This document shows positions 36,482 to 44,510 of a stretch of DNA of 64,000 nucleotides, piece by piece; positions within the stretch are counted from its first letter, which is position 1, and each line of letters opens with the position of its first letter. The notes under the pieces were generated by a model. It worked only from the letters and a program-made list of their open reading frames with translations. It was not told the origin of the DNA and searched no databases. Both the position numbers and the translations under genes were made by a program. This stretch comes from JABFXX01 sp964419605 (GTDB taxonomy: Bacteria > Myxococcota_A > Polyangia > Haliangiales > Haliangiaceae): contig CAYQQM010000004.1 of the NCBI GenBank assembly GCA_964419605.1, forward strand, positions 33,917-97,916, in the 5' to 3' direction.

Positions 36482-37386
36482 TGCCCACTTCAAACGACGC
36501 GCGAAAACGCGGACTCGGCAGAGGCCTATCCGCTCTGTTGCCCACTGCGGCGGCGAGCCAGCCGCCCCCCACGAACGACACTGCCAAAGTGTATTTTTCT
36601 GCAGGAGTCGAGGAACTCTACCCGAGCCCCGAGCAACCGCGGAGCAAATTCGACGAAGCGCAGCTGGCCGAGCTGGCGGATTCGATCAAGGCGCACGGAG
36701 TGATCGCGCCGCTTGTCGTACGGCCGCGACCTGCCGCAGATGGCGGCGGGTACTTTCTCATCGCCGGCGAGCGGCGCTGGCGAGCCGCCCAACGCGCGGG
36801 GCTCCGAAACGTTCCAGTTGTGGTCCAGGAAGTCGATACTCGCAGCGCGTTCGAGCGAGCCCTTGTCGACAATCTGCAGCGCTCTGATTTGGGGCCGTTG
36901 GAGGAAGCGGCCGCATTTCAGCGCCTGATCGATGAATTTGGTCTCACGCAGGACCAAGTCGCCGACCGCATCGGCAAGGACCGCAGCACCGTGGCAAACG
37001 CCATCCGTTTGCTCAAGCTACCTCCCGAAGTGCGACAACTCGTGGAAGACGGGCGATTAGCGATGGGCCATGCCCGTACGTTGCTCGGCCTCGAAGACGC
37101 TGCGGCGATCGAAAAAGCGGCGCGAACCGTCGTCGCTCGCGGCCTATCGGTGCGCGCCACCGAAGCGCTGGTCAAGAACGCGCGCGCCCCGGAGCGCGAT
37201 AGTCGCAAGGCGCGCCGGGCAGCATCGGCAAAGACCCCAGCGGTTCGCGACCTTGAACAACGCCTGACCCAATCACTAGGCGGGCCGGTGGAGATCACCG
37301 AGACCGAGCCCGGCAAGGCGGGTCGGATCGAGATTCGCTACCTGGATCTTGATCACCTCGACCGGCTGCTCGATCGGCTGCTCTAA
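36478..37386 (+). CDS. parB: Chromosome-partitioning protein ParB (Spo0J)
   Basis: A product of about 302 residues. N-terminal RKRGLGRGLSALLP (ParA-interacting motif), CTPase/ParB domain EELYPSPEQPRSKFDEAQLA and FLIAGERRWRAAQRAGLRNV, central HTH (TQDQVADRIGKDRSTVANAI) and a C-terminal dimer domain rich in leucine (YLDLDHLDRLLDRLL). Start ATG 36478 overlaps the parA stop. No parS palindrome (TGTTTCACGTGAAACA type) was found nearby. Repeat copy R begins 6 bp after the stop. Confidence 0.95.
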   Translation: MMPTSNDARKRGLGRGLSALLPTAAASQPPPTNDTAKVYFSAGVEELYPSPEQPRSKFDEAQLAELADSIKAHGVIAPLVVRPRPAADGGGYFLIAGERRWRAAQRAGLRNVPVVVQEVDTRSAFERALVDNLQRSDLGPLEEAAAFQRLIDEFGLTQDQVADRIGKDRSTVANAIRLLKLPPEVRQLVEDGRLAMGHARTLLGLEDAAAIEKAARTVVARGLSVRATEALVKNARAPERDSRKARRAASAKTPAVRDLEQRLTQSLGGPVEITETEPGKAGRIEIRYLDLDHLDRLLDRLL

Positions 37387-37391
37387 ATCGA

Positions 37392-37597
37392 GCGGCCGCT
37401 CATGGCTGGCTGACCGAACCGCCGTGCGCTGCCCAGCGGCATCGTCTCGGCGGAATGATCTACGCCCTGGCCCGTCGCTAGCCGGTTCCGGTCCCGACTC
37501 CGGTTCCGGTCCCGACTCCGGTTCCGGTTTCGGTTTCGGACTCCGGTTCGGTTTCGGACTCTAAGTCATTGATTCAATTCGTCGCGATCACACCCGT
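37392..37597 (+). repeat. Composite inverted repeat, copy R (gene fragment + 18-bp tandem repeat)
   Basis: Inverted relative to copy L. Parts in order: the last codons of the four-helix-bundle gene (AAHGWLTEPPCAAQRHRLGG then MIYALARR, TAG at 37479-37481), about 80 bp of GGTTCCGGTCCCGACTCC-type units (37482-37561), then the same end sequence ATTGATTCAATTCGTCGCGA through CACACCCGT. It differs from L at scattered positions, so the duplication is not brand new. It abuts parB. Confidence 0.85.
37396..37481 (+). pseudogene. Four-helix-bundle protein, 3'-terminal fragment only
   Basis: Only about 28 codons remain: AAHGWLTEPPCAAQRHRLGG then MIYALARR and a TAG. It matches the end of the frame at 31592-31816 except for a few substitutions. 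No start or upstream homologous codons exist because parB ends immediately before. Confidence 0.7.
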
Positions 37598-37674
37598 TAC
37601 TGCGAGAGGGATGGTAGTTCCAATCCAATCGTGATGTAATACAGAGGACGGCGTCCAGCCGCCAGCACCACCGA

Positions 37675-38394
37675 ATGCCCCTTACGATCCAAGTCGAGTT
37701 TCGTACCGCTTCGTCGTTCCTGGTTGCGTACTCGGTCCATGTGTCCCGAGGTGGTCTGTTTCTGGAAACCGAGGCTGAGCTTGGGCCGGGAACACCGCTC
37801 ACGATCGACTTTTCCGTTCCGAACACAGGCACCAGCTCGATCCAAGGAACGGTGGTGTGGCGAAGAGGCCTCGAGGAAGCAGCGTCGGGCCCTCCCGGAA
37901 TTGGAGTGGAGTTTGAAGACATCACACCGCAACTCGGCGCGATGGTCGACCACTTGGTGCCAAACTTCGACGGGCTCCGGGTCCTGGTGGTGTCGAACAA
38001 TCGCCAAGATCGGACGTCTCTAGCTCGCCACGTCAAGTCGATCTTTTCCACGGCTGAGATCACCCAAGCCGCAGATCCCAGCGTGGCGTCTAGCGTTCTA
38101 ACCAATCGCATCGAGGTCGCCATCGTCGAAATGGACCAAGATCTCGAAGGCGGGCTCAGCGTCATTCGCGCCGCCAAAGCCCTGCATCCCTCGGTGGCGA
38201 CGATCGCAATCGCGTCGAATACCTCGCATCGCGAGCAGGCGGTTGCCGCCGGGACCGACGAATTGATCCAAAACCCACCCGCGTTCGCGGATCTTCAAGT
38301 GACACTCCTCCGCGCGCTCAGCAAGCCGGTCTCTGTGCGCGTGCTCGAAGATTCTCGTCCAAGTGCTTCGGGCAGCTATGATATCCGTCTCTAG
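37675..38394 (+). CDS. PilZ domain protein with degenerate receiver domain
   Basis: A 239-residue protein. Residues 1-100 resemble the myxobacterial PilZ subtype: VEFRTASSFLVAYSVHVSRG, GLFLETEAELGPGTPLTIDF, QGTVVWRR, PGIGVEFEDI. Residues about 101-225 have a receiver-like fold (LRVLVVSNNRQDRTSLARHV, IEVAIVEMDQDLEGGLSVIR, VATIAIASNTSHREQAVAAG), but the acidic pocket is replaced by Ser-Asn-Asn and the phospho-Asp position appears to be Glu, so it is a pseudo-receiver. A role in motility or c-di-GMP signalling is inferred. Confidence 0.75.
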   Translation: MPLTIQVEFRTASSFLVAYSVHVSRGGLFLETEAELGPGTPLTIDFSVPNTGTSSIQGTVVWRRGLEEAASGPPGIGVEFEDITPQLGAMVDHLVPNFDGLRVLVVSNNRQDRTSLARHVKSIFSTAEITQAADPSVASSVLTNRIEVAIVEMDQDLEGGLSVIRAAKALHPSVATIAIASNTSHREQAVAAGTDELIQNPPAFADLQVTLLRALSKPVSVRVLEDSRPSASGSYDIRL

Positions 38395-38468
38395 ATCGTC
38401 GATTCCGAGGCGCGCTTCAGGATTTCGCAAAACTCGATTGCGCCAATGCGACTCCTTGGCTGGAAGCG

Positions 38469-39797
38469 TTACGGGCCTTCGAACGGCTCGTTAACCCACC
38501 ACGAGCCGCCGAATTGTGCCGCGGCGAGGTCCAGGAGCGCGCCTTTGCGCTTCACCACGACCTTGCCGTCTGCGAATTCAAAAAGTCCCTGGTCGCCATC
38601 GGAATCGACACCCGCCAACGCGATGTTAGGAGGACTATGCATTTGCATCATCCGGTCTTTGACGCCGTTGAACTCGTTGATCCCGCAGCGTTTGCCCGTA
38701 CCCACGTTCATGATTTGTTGATTGTTATCCGGATACAAACCGCAGGCCTTGAACCCTGGGGTGATGCGCCCTGCTTTGTCCAACGCCGGTTGCGATCCGA
38801 TGATGTGATCAACCGGTATCTTCAGGGCCTGCGCCACGGCGTCCACCATTGGGCCGTACGTGGCCGACGAGATCACGACCTTAAACCCGTGATCCTTCAG
38901 TTTCTGCATCAAGTCGAACATCTGAAGGTGAGGCCGAATCCGCACGTTTACCGCTTGCGTGCCGATGGGTAGCGTGGAGTCGCCCTCGGAAAGCGCAACA
39001 CGAACGGCGTGATCGATAATGCTGGTGAGCTCGTCGGGCTTATACCCAGCCATGAGCTGCATCGACCAAGCGTAGTCCGGTCGCATGGTGTTCGGAGCCT
39101 CGCCAAACGACATCGTCTTCGGAGTCTCGTGAGGCGACTTGGCATCCAGCGCCTTTTTCCAGGCTGGCTTGTCGCTGCCAGGAAGTTTGCCGTTGTAGAT
39201 AGCAAAAATCGCGTCGGCCAGAGCCTTGTTATCGCGCGTCGGCAAATAGTCGTCGCCTGGCCCGACTGGGCTCGCTTCCTTGAGAACCGCGACCGCCTCG
39301 TCGGTCAGCCACTTGCTCGTCGCCTCCCACGACGCGGGCATTTTGAACAGTCCGTGGGAGAGCATGTACAGGAACAACGCATCCCCCGAGTCGCCCAGCT
39401 CGCCCGACTTGCGCTTGGCGCCGATCACCGTGCCATCGAAGTCGAATACGGCGAGCGGCTGGCTACCATCCTTCGGATACTTCAGGCCGCCTTTGCCGTA
39501 CTCGCGAATGAATTTTTCGATGCCTGCTCGATTGCCCGGATCCCATGCAAGCTCGGGGTTGAGGATCGGCGCCTCGGTTGCTGCCGCGCTAGCTTCAAGC
39601 GCCACGCGTCGCACCAACGCCTCGCCTCCATAGGCGGTTTGGGTCTTGGGACTTGCACTCGGTTCCAAGCGAAGCCGGTGCGGGGAACCTTCGGGCGATC
39701 GCCGCAGCGGCAACACGGGTTCTTGTCGACCTGACACGCGTTCCGTCTGCGTTGGAACCCACCGCATCTGGCCCGGCTGTGACATCGCTGCAAGCAT
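38469..39797 (-). CDS. HAD-superfamily hydrolase (phosphoserine-phosphatase-like)
   Basis: A protein of up to 442 residues. HAD motif I LAVFDFDGTVIGAKRKSGEL (near residue 115), motif II FKVVISSATYGPMVDAVAQA, and motif III NIALAGVDSDGDQGLFEFAD. A large cap insert (residues 140-280) lies between motifs I and II. The N-terminal 100 residues are low-complexity, with no clear signal peptide. The C-terminus ends at KGALLDLAAAQFGGSWWVNE. Related enzymes dephosphorylate phosphoserine or phosphocholine-like substrates; the true substrate is unknown. The start could be the second Met. Confidence 0.8.
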   Translation of the reverse strand: MLAAMSQPGQMRWVPTQTERVSGRQEPVLPLRRSPEGSPHRLRLEPSASPKTQTAYGGEALVRRVALEASAAATEAPILNPELAWDPGNRAGIEKFIREYGKGGLKYPKDGSQPLAVFDFDGTVIGAKRKSGELGDSGDALFLYMLSHGLFKMPASWEATSKWLTDEAVAVLKEASPVGPGDDYLPTRDNKALADAIFAIYNGKLPGSDKPAWKKALDAKSPHETPKTMSFGEAPNTMRPDYAWSMQLMAGYKPDELTSIIDHAVRVALSEGDSTLPIGTQAVNVRIRPHLQMFDLMQKLKDHGFKVVISSATYGPMVDAVAQALKIPVDHIIGSQPALDKAGRITPGFKACGLYPDNNQQIMNVGTGKRCGINEFNGVKDRMMQMHSPPNIALAGVDSDGDQGLFEFADGKVVVKRKGALLDLAAAQFGGSWWVNEPFEGP

Positions 39798-40034
39798 CCC
39801 CCACCTTAGCGCCGGTAGTCAATCAAAACCCTCGCGGTGTGCGACACATCACTCACCGACGAGGACTATGTGCTCGTCGTAGCATCGCGGGGTCATCGGC
39901 CGAATCATCGCAACGGCCCCAGAGCCCTCCGTTCACACACGCTGCACGATGAAGGGCATTTACCCGTGTCGGTAGGGAAACTCGCGCAACAATTGAGGGT
40001 ACGTTGCTTGTGACACGCGATCCACAGCCGGCTC

Positions 40035-41099
40035 ATGACAGACAGCAGTATCGAATATTGGCAGCCAGCCCCAGATTTGGATCTTGGATTCAGGGGGCTG
40101 CACGCCCGGCTCGGCTCCCAGTTCGGCCTCGAAACATCGGCGCCTCCTCCTACAATTAATGCTCCACCGCCTCTGCCGTCGCGTTCGACGATGGAGCAGC
40201 TTTTCAAGGAGGGGCGGCTCGCCGCGGAGGTGAGCGCTGCGAACAATTTCTCTCCGTCCCCATACGGCGGGATCCGCGACACAGGCTATACCGGCGGCGG
40301 CGGAGTACGGATTGCCTGGCAGGGCCAGTGCTCGTCTGTCGGCGCAGGTGGCGACCTCAAGCTCTTCACAGAATATTCGCGAGAAGGATCCAGTGAAGAG
40401 GTTCTCGGCGTCCACCGCGACGACGAAGCCCGCGTGTACGCGAGTTTTCAACAACAGGGAACGTGCATCCAGCCGGTCGTCGATCGGTTCCAGAACCTGT
40501 TGCCGTGGGCGAACATCACTACCGTTTCGTTGGAGGAAAGAATTGGCGGCGCGGGATCGGGAAACTGGGGCGGCCTCCCGCTGCAAGAGCTGCTGCACCG
40601 CAACACCTCGTCTGGAGGAACCCTCGAGGAGCGAAGCTTAGCGGATCAATATCCGGGTCGAAGAAAGGCGAATATTTACCTGTTTGGTAGTGCGTACGTC
40701 GGTTCGCGCTTTGGTGAGGGTCCGTTGACGGTGGGAATTCGGACGAGGGGTCAACTGGCACCGGCTGGAACCTCAGACCTAACCGCCGGCCTCGAATTCG
40801 AGCTGGAGAAGAACGACTTTTACGTGAGTATGGGGATCTCCGGCAGCATCCAACAATCGGCGTTGGGAGACTTTCACGGCGCTCCCCGCAACGGGTTTTA
40901 TCCCACAGTCTTTGGTGCGGCTGGATACGGGGTGCCAAGCACGCTGGGTAGCCGATTCGAGGTGCGCATCGTTCAGAATCCGCAGGGAACTGGACTAGGG
41001 TTTTCTTCGCTCGCCGACGATCGAAATTTGGCGATTATCGCCACCGGTCAGCTAACGACCGAAACTCTTCGAGCCCTCGTTCGGATGTTGTGGTTCTAG
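40035..41099 (+). CDS. Hypothetical protein upstream of recB
   Basis: Not recognised. A 354-residue product with a Pro-rich stretch near residue 37 (SAPPPTINAPPPLPS), a Gly-rich middle (YTGGGGVRIAWQGQCSSVGA) and many alternating-pattern segments at the C-terminus (GPLTVGIRTRGQLAPAGTSD, DFYVSMGISGSIQQS). No signal peptide or TM helix is evident. It ends 63 bp before recB on the same strand but is far too short to be RecC and lacks helicase motifs. Codon use looks genuine. Confidence 0.6.
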   Translation: MTDSSIEYWQPAPDLDLGFRGLHARLGSQFGLETSAPPPTINAPPPLPSRSTMEQLFKEGRLAAEVSAANNFSPSPYGGIRDTGYTGGGGVRIAWQGQCSSVGAGGDLKLFTEYSREGSSEEVLGVHRDDEARVYASFQQQGTCIQPVVDRFQNLLPWANITTVSLEERIGGAGSGNWGGLPLQELLHRNTSSGGTLEERSLADQYPGRRKANIYLFGSAYVGSRFGEGPLTVGIRTRGQLAPAGTSDLTAGLEFELEKNDFYVSMGISGSIQQSALGDFHGAPRNGFYPTVFGAAGYGVPSTLGSRFEVRIVQNPQGTGLGFSSLADDRNLAIIATGQLTTETLRALVRMLWF

Positions 41100-41162
41100 A
41101 GCGATTTGTGCGCGAAATCGCCTGTATCCCAGGTTCGGATCGGTCAGAGTTGCGTTGCCGCC

Positions 41163-44100
41163 ATGACCGTCGCCTACGTCCCTCGCCCGGAGTCGTTGCC
41201 ACCGGCTTCGGACAGGTTCGTCGTCGTTGAAGCGTCCGCCGGAACCGGAAAAACGTTCTTTCTCGAGCATCGGGTTGCAGATCTGGTGCTCTCAGGCGCC
41301 GAGCTCGGCCAAATCTTACTCGTTACGTTTACCGACAAAGCAGTAGCTGAGCTCCGATTGCGGATCCGCGATCTGCTCGACCGGCTGGGGCGCGCCACAA
41401 CCCCTGCGACTGAGCAAGGAAAAACCACGTGGCGCATCGACGACGCCGCCCGTACTCGACTGCGCAGCGCCGTCAACGGTTTTGACTTCGCGCCGATTTT
41501 TACGATCCACGGCTTCTGCCACCGCGTCCTGATCGAAGATGCATTCGCAGCATCGCGGCTATTTGAGCAAACGCAAGTCGCCGATGAAGTTGCGTTTGAT
41601 ACCGCATTCATGGAGCTCGTACGCACCCGGTTTGCCATGGAACCACCCGAGGTGGAGCTTCTCGGCGCCTACCTCACGCGCGGCGACACCATCGACAACT
41701 TGCGCAACTTGCTGTTGACCTGCGCTCGCAAGGGGGCTCCGGCTCGCGCAGCGTATGCACCGGAGCTAGCTCGCACCATCGGCGAGGAATTGCAGGGAAT
41801 TTTTGGCACGTCCGAGCGACGCGCAGCGCTCCTTGCATCGCTGACGCTGGCTGGAAACGACAAGCGGTATGTGCCGAGCTGGATCGACCTGATCGGCCGC
41901 GCTGTCGAGCGGTGGAATGGCTCAGGCGCAAGTGCCCTCGCTATGTGCGACGCGATTCGCCGCAGCGCAAAACCGAGCCGAACCGAACCTGGACCGAAGC
42001 TGCTACAACGACTCGCGAAATCCCCGGGCCACGCGCAGGCCGCCGATGTGCTCGGCCGTGCGCTGGCTCAACCATCTCTGGACGCGGCAGTCGCGTCCAC
42101 GATGCTGCCGTCCGTGCTTGTGCACATGGGCAAAGCCAAAACCGAAGGCGGGTTGTTTGACTACGATGACATGCTCCGACTCGTGCGCGAAGCGCTGCAT
42201 GGGCCGCGCGGCGACGAACTCGCCGACCGACTCCGGCGTCGCACGCCGTGGGTGATGATCGACGAGTTTCAAGACACCGACTCCGTGCAATGGGACATTT
42301 TTCGAACCATTTGGCTGTGTCCGGAGGCGCGTGGCCTCACGATCGTCGGGGATCCCAAACAGGCGATCTACGGCTTTCGCGGTGCCGACGTAGCAACCTA
42401 TCTCGCGGCGCGCGATGAACTGCTAGGCGAAGGCGCTACGCCGGTGAAGCTCGATGTGAATTACCGGGCAACGCCTCAAATGGTCAGCGCCGTGAACGCC
42501 GTCCTCGCCGGCGATGGAATTTCACCGCTATTGGATCAGGCGATTCGGTACGACCATCCTGTGAAGCCGTCGACCGATGTCGCTTGCGCCACCACCCGCC
42601 CAGCGATCGCCGTGTTTGCGTTGCGCGGCGCCGGCAGGCGCGAGGACAACCGCCAGGCGCTCGCGCGCGCCATCGCCACTGAGATCGAGGCACTGCGCAG
42701 CGCCCCGCCGACATGGACCGACCGCAGCGAGACGCCGCCGTTTTCGCTGAGTCAGGTGATGGTGCTCACGCGCACCAACCAGGACAGTGGTCAAATCGCG
42801 ACCGAGCTGCGCGCGCGCGGCCTGCCCTGCGCGGTGATGGAGAGCGACCGGTTGTTCGAGACGCGAGAGGCAGCGGAACTCGCCTCTGTGTTGGCTGCGA
42901 TTGCGGCGCCGCGCGACCGCTCGGCGCGCCTACGTGCATTGCGATCACGGTTCTTCGACGTACCGTGGCGCGATGTCATGCGCGTCGTCGAGGCGCCGGA
43001 CCACCATCCGCTGATCGCGCGGCTTTTCGATTGGGCTGCGCTCGCCGTGCAACGCGCGTACGAACCGCTACTGCGGCGCCTCATGGAAGACAGCCGGTTT
43101 GTCGAACGAGCAATCGTCATCGGCGGCGGTGAACGCGCGATTGTCAATACCTGGCATTTGATCGAACTCTTGTTAGCGGAGGTCGCCCGGTCGCGATGCG
43201 ACCTGAGCGAACTGGTGGCAAAACTGCGGCGATGGATCGCGGATGGAAACGAGCGACCGGACGACCGCGACGTACAACGCTCCGAATCCGATGCGGACGC
43301 GATCCGGGTGCTTACCATCCACAAGGCGAAGGGGCTGGAGGCGCCGTTTGTGTTCGTGTTCGGCGGCGCGAGTCCGCCAAAAGCTAGCAATGTTCACACA
43401 GTCCGCGAATCGGGCGGCACGTCGCTCCTTGTGGGTTCGCAGCCCGAATCGATTGCGAAACTCGTGCAGACCGAAGCGATCGCCGAGAACCAACGGCTCG
43501 CGTACGTCGCACTTACGCGCGCAAAGATCCGACTCTACCTACCCCTCTATAGCGATGGAGCTGTGGACCCGAAGTCGATGTATTTCTCGATCGAGCGCTG
43601 CGTGCGACCGCTCGCATCGCGCGGAAGCGAACATCTCGAGATCATCGACGTCGATATCGATAGGCCAATGGCTCAGCCCGCCCCTCCAGATGCACTGGCC
43701 GGCTTTGAGACCCCTCCGCTCCCCCAGTCCGCGGAAACGATGCCGATTTCGGGCCCCAAAGCCGGTCTAAGGATGTTGTCATACACGCGCTTGAGCCGAA
43801 CCTCGGCCGGCGACCCCTCGCAAGACTTCGGCGACGCGAGCGATTTGCGTAGGAGTCAGCTGCCGCCGGATGAATTGCCCGCCGGTGCCCATACGGGGCT
43901 ATTTCTGCACGACCTGTTTGAGCGCGCCCACCTCGATGACCTTCGCGGTGCAACCGATCCCCGCGGTTGGGCTGAGCAACCGCGCCCCGCCGCGCTGATC
44001 GCGGAGTGCGGCCGCGCACGAGGTATCGATCCAACGTACCACCACCACGCGGCGCGTATCGTTTATGCGACGCTCGCGCAACCCGTTGTACTGACCGATG

Positions 44101-44510
44101 GGAGCGTTTTCCCGCCGCTCATCCATGCCGCATCGCTGGCACGAGAAATCGGCTTTTCGTTCCCCCTGGGGCAACTGGACACCGAGGGTCGTCGCCACAG
44201 CAATCGCGGGCTCGTGGAAGGCTATATCGATGCCCTGGTTGCATGGGACGACGAACTGTGGATCGTCGACTACAAAAGCGACATCCTAAACGGCGATCCG
44301 CAACAAGTCGCTGCGAACCACGTGCACGAACACTACGCCGTGCAGCAACGACTGTACGCGCTAGCCGTGGATCGAATGCGCGGCGATCGGCGTCTGGCAG
44401 GGATGCTATTTCCTTTGGTGCGCTACGGCGTTGCGGTCGCAGTGCGAATCGATCCGGACAAGCTCGCAGCGTGGGGCGCTTGGCTGACCACCGTGGAGCT
44501 AGCCGCATGA
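41163..44510 (+). CDS. recB: RecB-type helicase-nuclease (exodeoxyribonuclease V beta subunit)
   Basis: A protein of about 1115 residues. UvrD/Rep helicase motifs: Walker A VEASAGTGKTFFLEHRVADL at residue 25, LLVTFTDKAVAELRLRIRDL (Ia), IHGFCHRVLIEDAF, Walker B VMIDEFQDTDSVQWDIFRTI, IVGDPKQAIYGFRGADVATY, RVLTIHKAKGLEAPFVF and AYVALTRAKIRLYLPLY. The C-terminal RecB nuclease motif is LVEGYIDALVAWDDELWIVD followed by YKSDIL, with downstream YAVQQRLYALAVDR. It unwinds and degrades double-strand ends for recombination repair. The start at 41163 leaves a short N-terminus; the stop overlaps recD (ATGA). Confidence 0.93.
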   Translation: MTVAYVPRPESLPPASDRFVVVEASAGTGKTFFLEHRVADLVLSGAELGQILLVTFTDKAVAELRLRIRDLLDRLGRATTPATEQGKTTWRIDDAARTRLRSAVNGFDFAPIFTIHGFCHRVLIEDAFAASRLFEQTQVADEVAFDTAFMELVRTRFAMEPPEVELLGAYLTRGDTIDNLRNLLLTCARKGAPARAAYAPELARTIGEELQGIFGTSERRAALLASLTLAGNDKRYVPSWIDLIGRAVERWNGSGASALAMCDAIRRSAKPSRTEPGPKLLQRLAKSPGHAQAADVLGRALAQPSLDAAVASTMLPSVLVHMGKAKTEGGLFDYDDMLRLVREALHGPRGDELADRLRRRTPWVMIDEFQDTDSVQWDIFRTIWLCPEARGLTIVGDPKQAIYGFRGADVATYLAARDELLGEGATPVKLDVNYRATPQMVSAVNAVLAGDGISPLLDQAIRYDHPVKPSTDVACATTRPAIAVFALRGAGRREDNRQALARAIATEIEALRSAPPTWTDRSETPPFSLSQVMVLTRTNQDSGQIATELRARGLPCAVMESDRLFETREAAELASVLAAIAAPRDRSARLRALRSRFFDVPWRDVMRVVEAPDHHPLIARLFDWAALAVQRAYEPLLRRLMEDSRFVERAIVIGGGERAIVNTWHLIELLLAEVARSRCDLSELVAKLRRWIADGNERPDDRDVQRSESDADAIRVLTIHKAKGLEAPFVFVFGGASPPKASNVHTVRESGGTSLLVGSQPESIAKLVQTEAIAENQRLAYVALTRAKIRLYLPLYSDGAVDPKSMYFSIERCVRPLASRGSEHLEIIDVDIDRPMAQPAPPDALAGFETPPLPQSAETMPISGPKAGLRMLSYTRLSRTSAGDPSQDFGDASDLRRSQLPPDELPAGAHTGLFLHDLFERAHLDDLRGATDPRGWAEQPRPAALIAECGRARGIDPTYHHHAARIVYATLAQPVVLTDGSVFPPLIHAASLAREIGFSFPLGQLDTEGRRHSNRGLVEGYIDALVAWDDELWIVDYKSDILNGDPQQVAANHVHEHYAVQQRLYALAVDRMRGDRRLAGMLFPLVRYGVAVAVRIDPDKLAAWGAWLTTVELAA

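Noticed and set aside
35600..37700. parS site next to parAB
   Set aside because: Looked for TGTTTCACGTGAAACA-type palindromes and found only GCACGTGGTACC-like sequence without the required symmetry.
44006..44506. N-terminal extension of recD upstream of 44507
   Set aside because: It lies wholly inside recB in another frame, is Arg-rich like a shadow frame, and the ATGA overlap at 44507 gives a normal RecD N-terminus.
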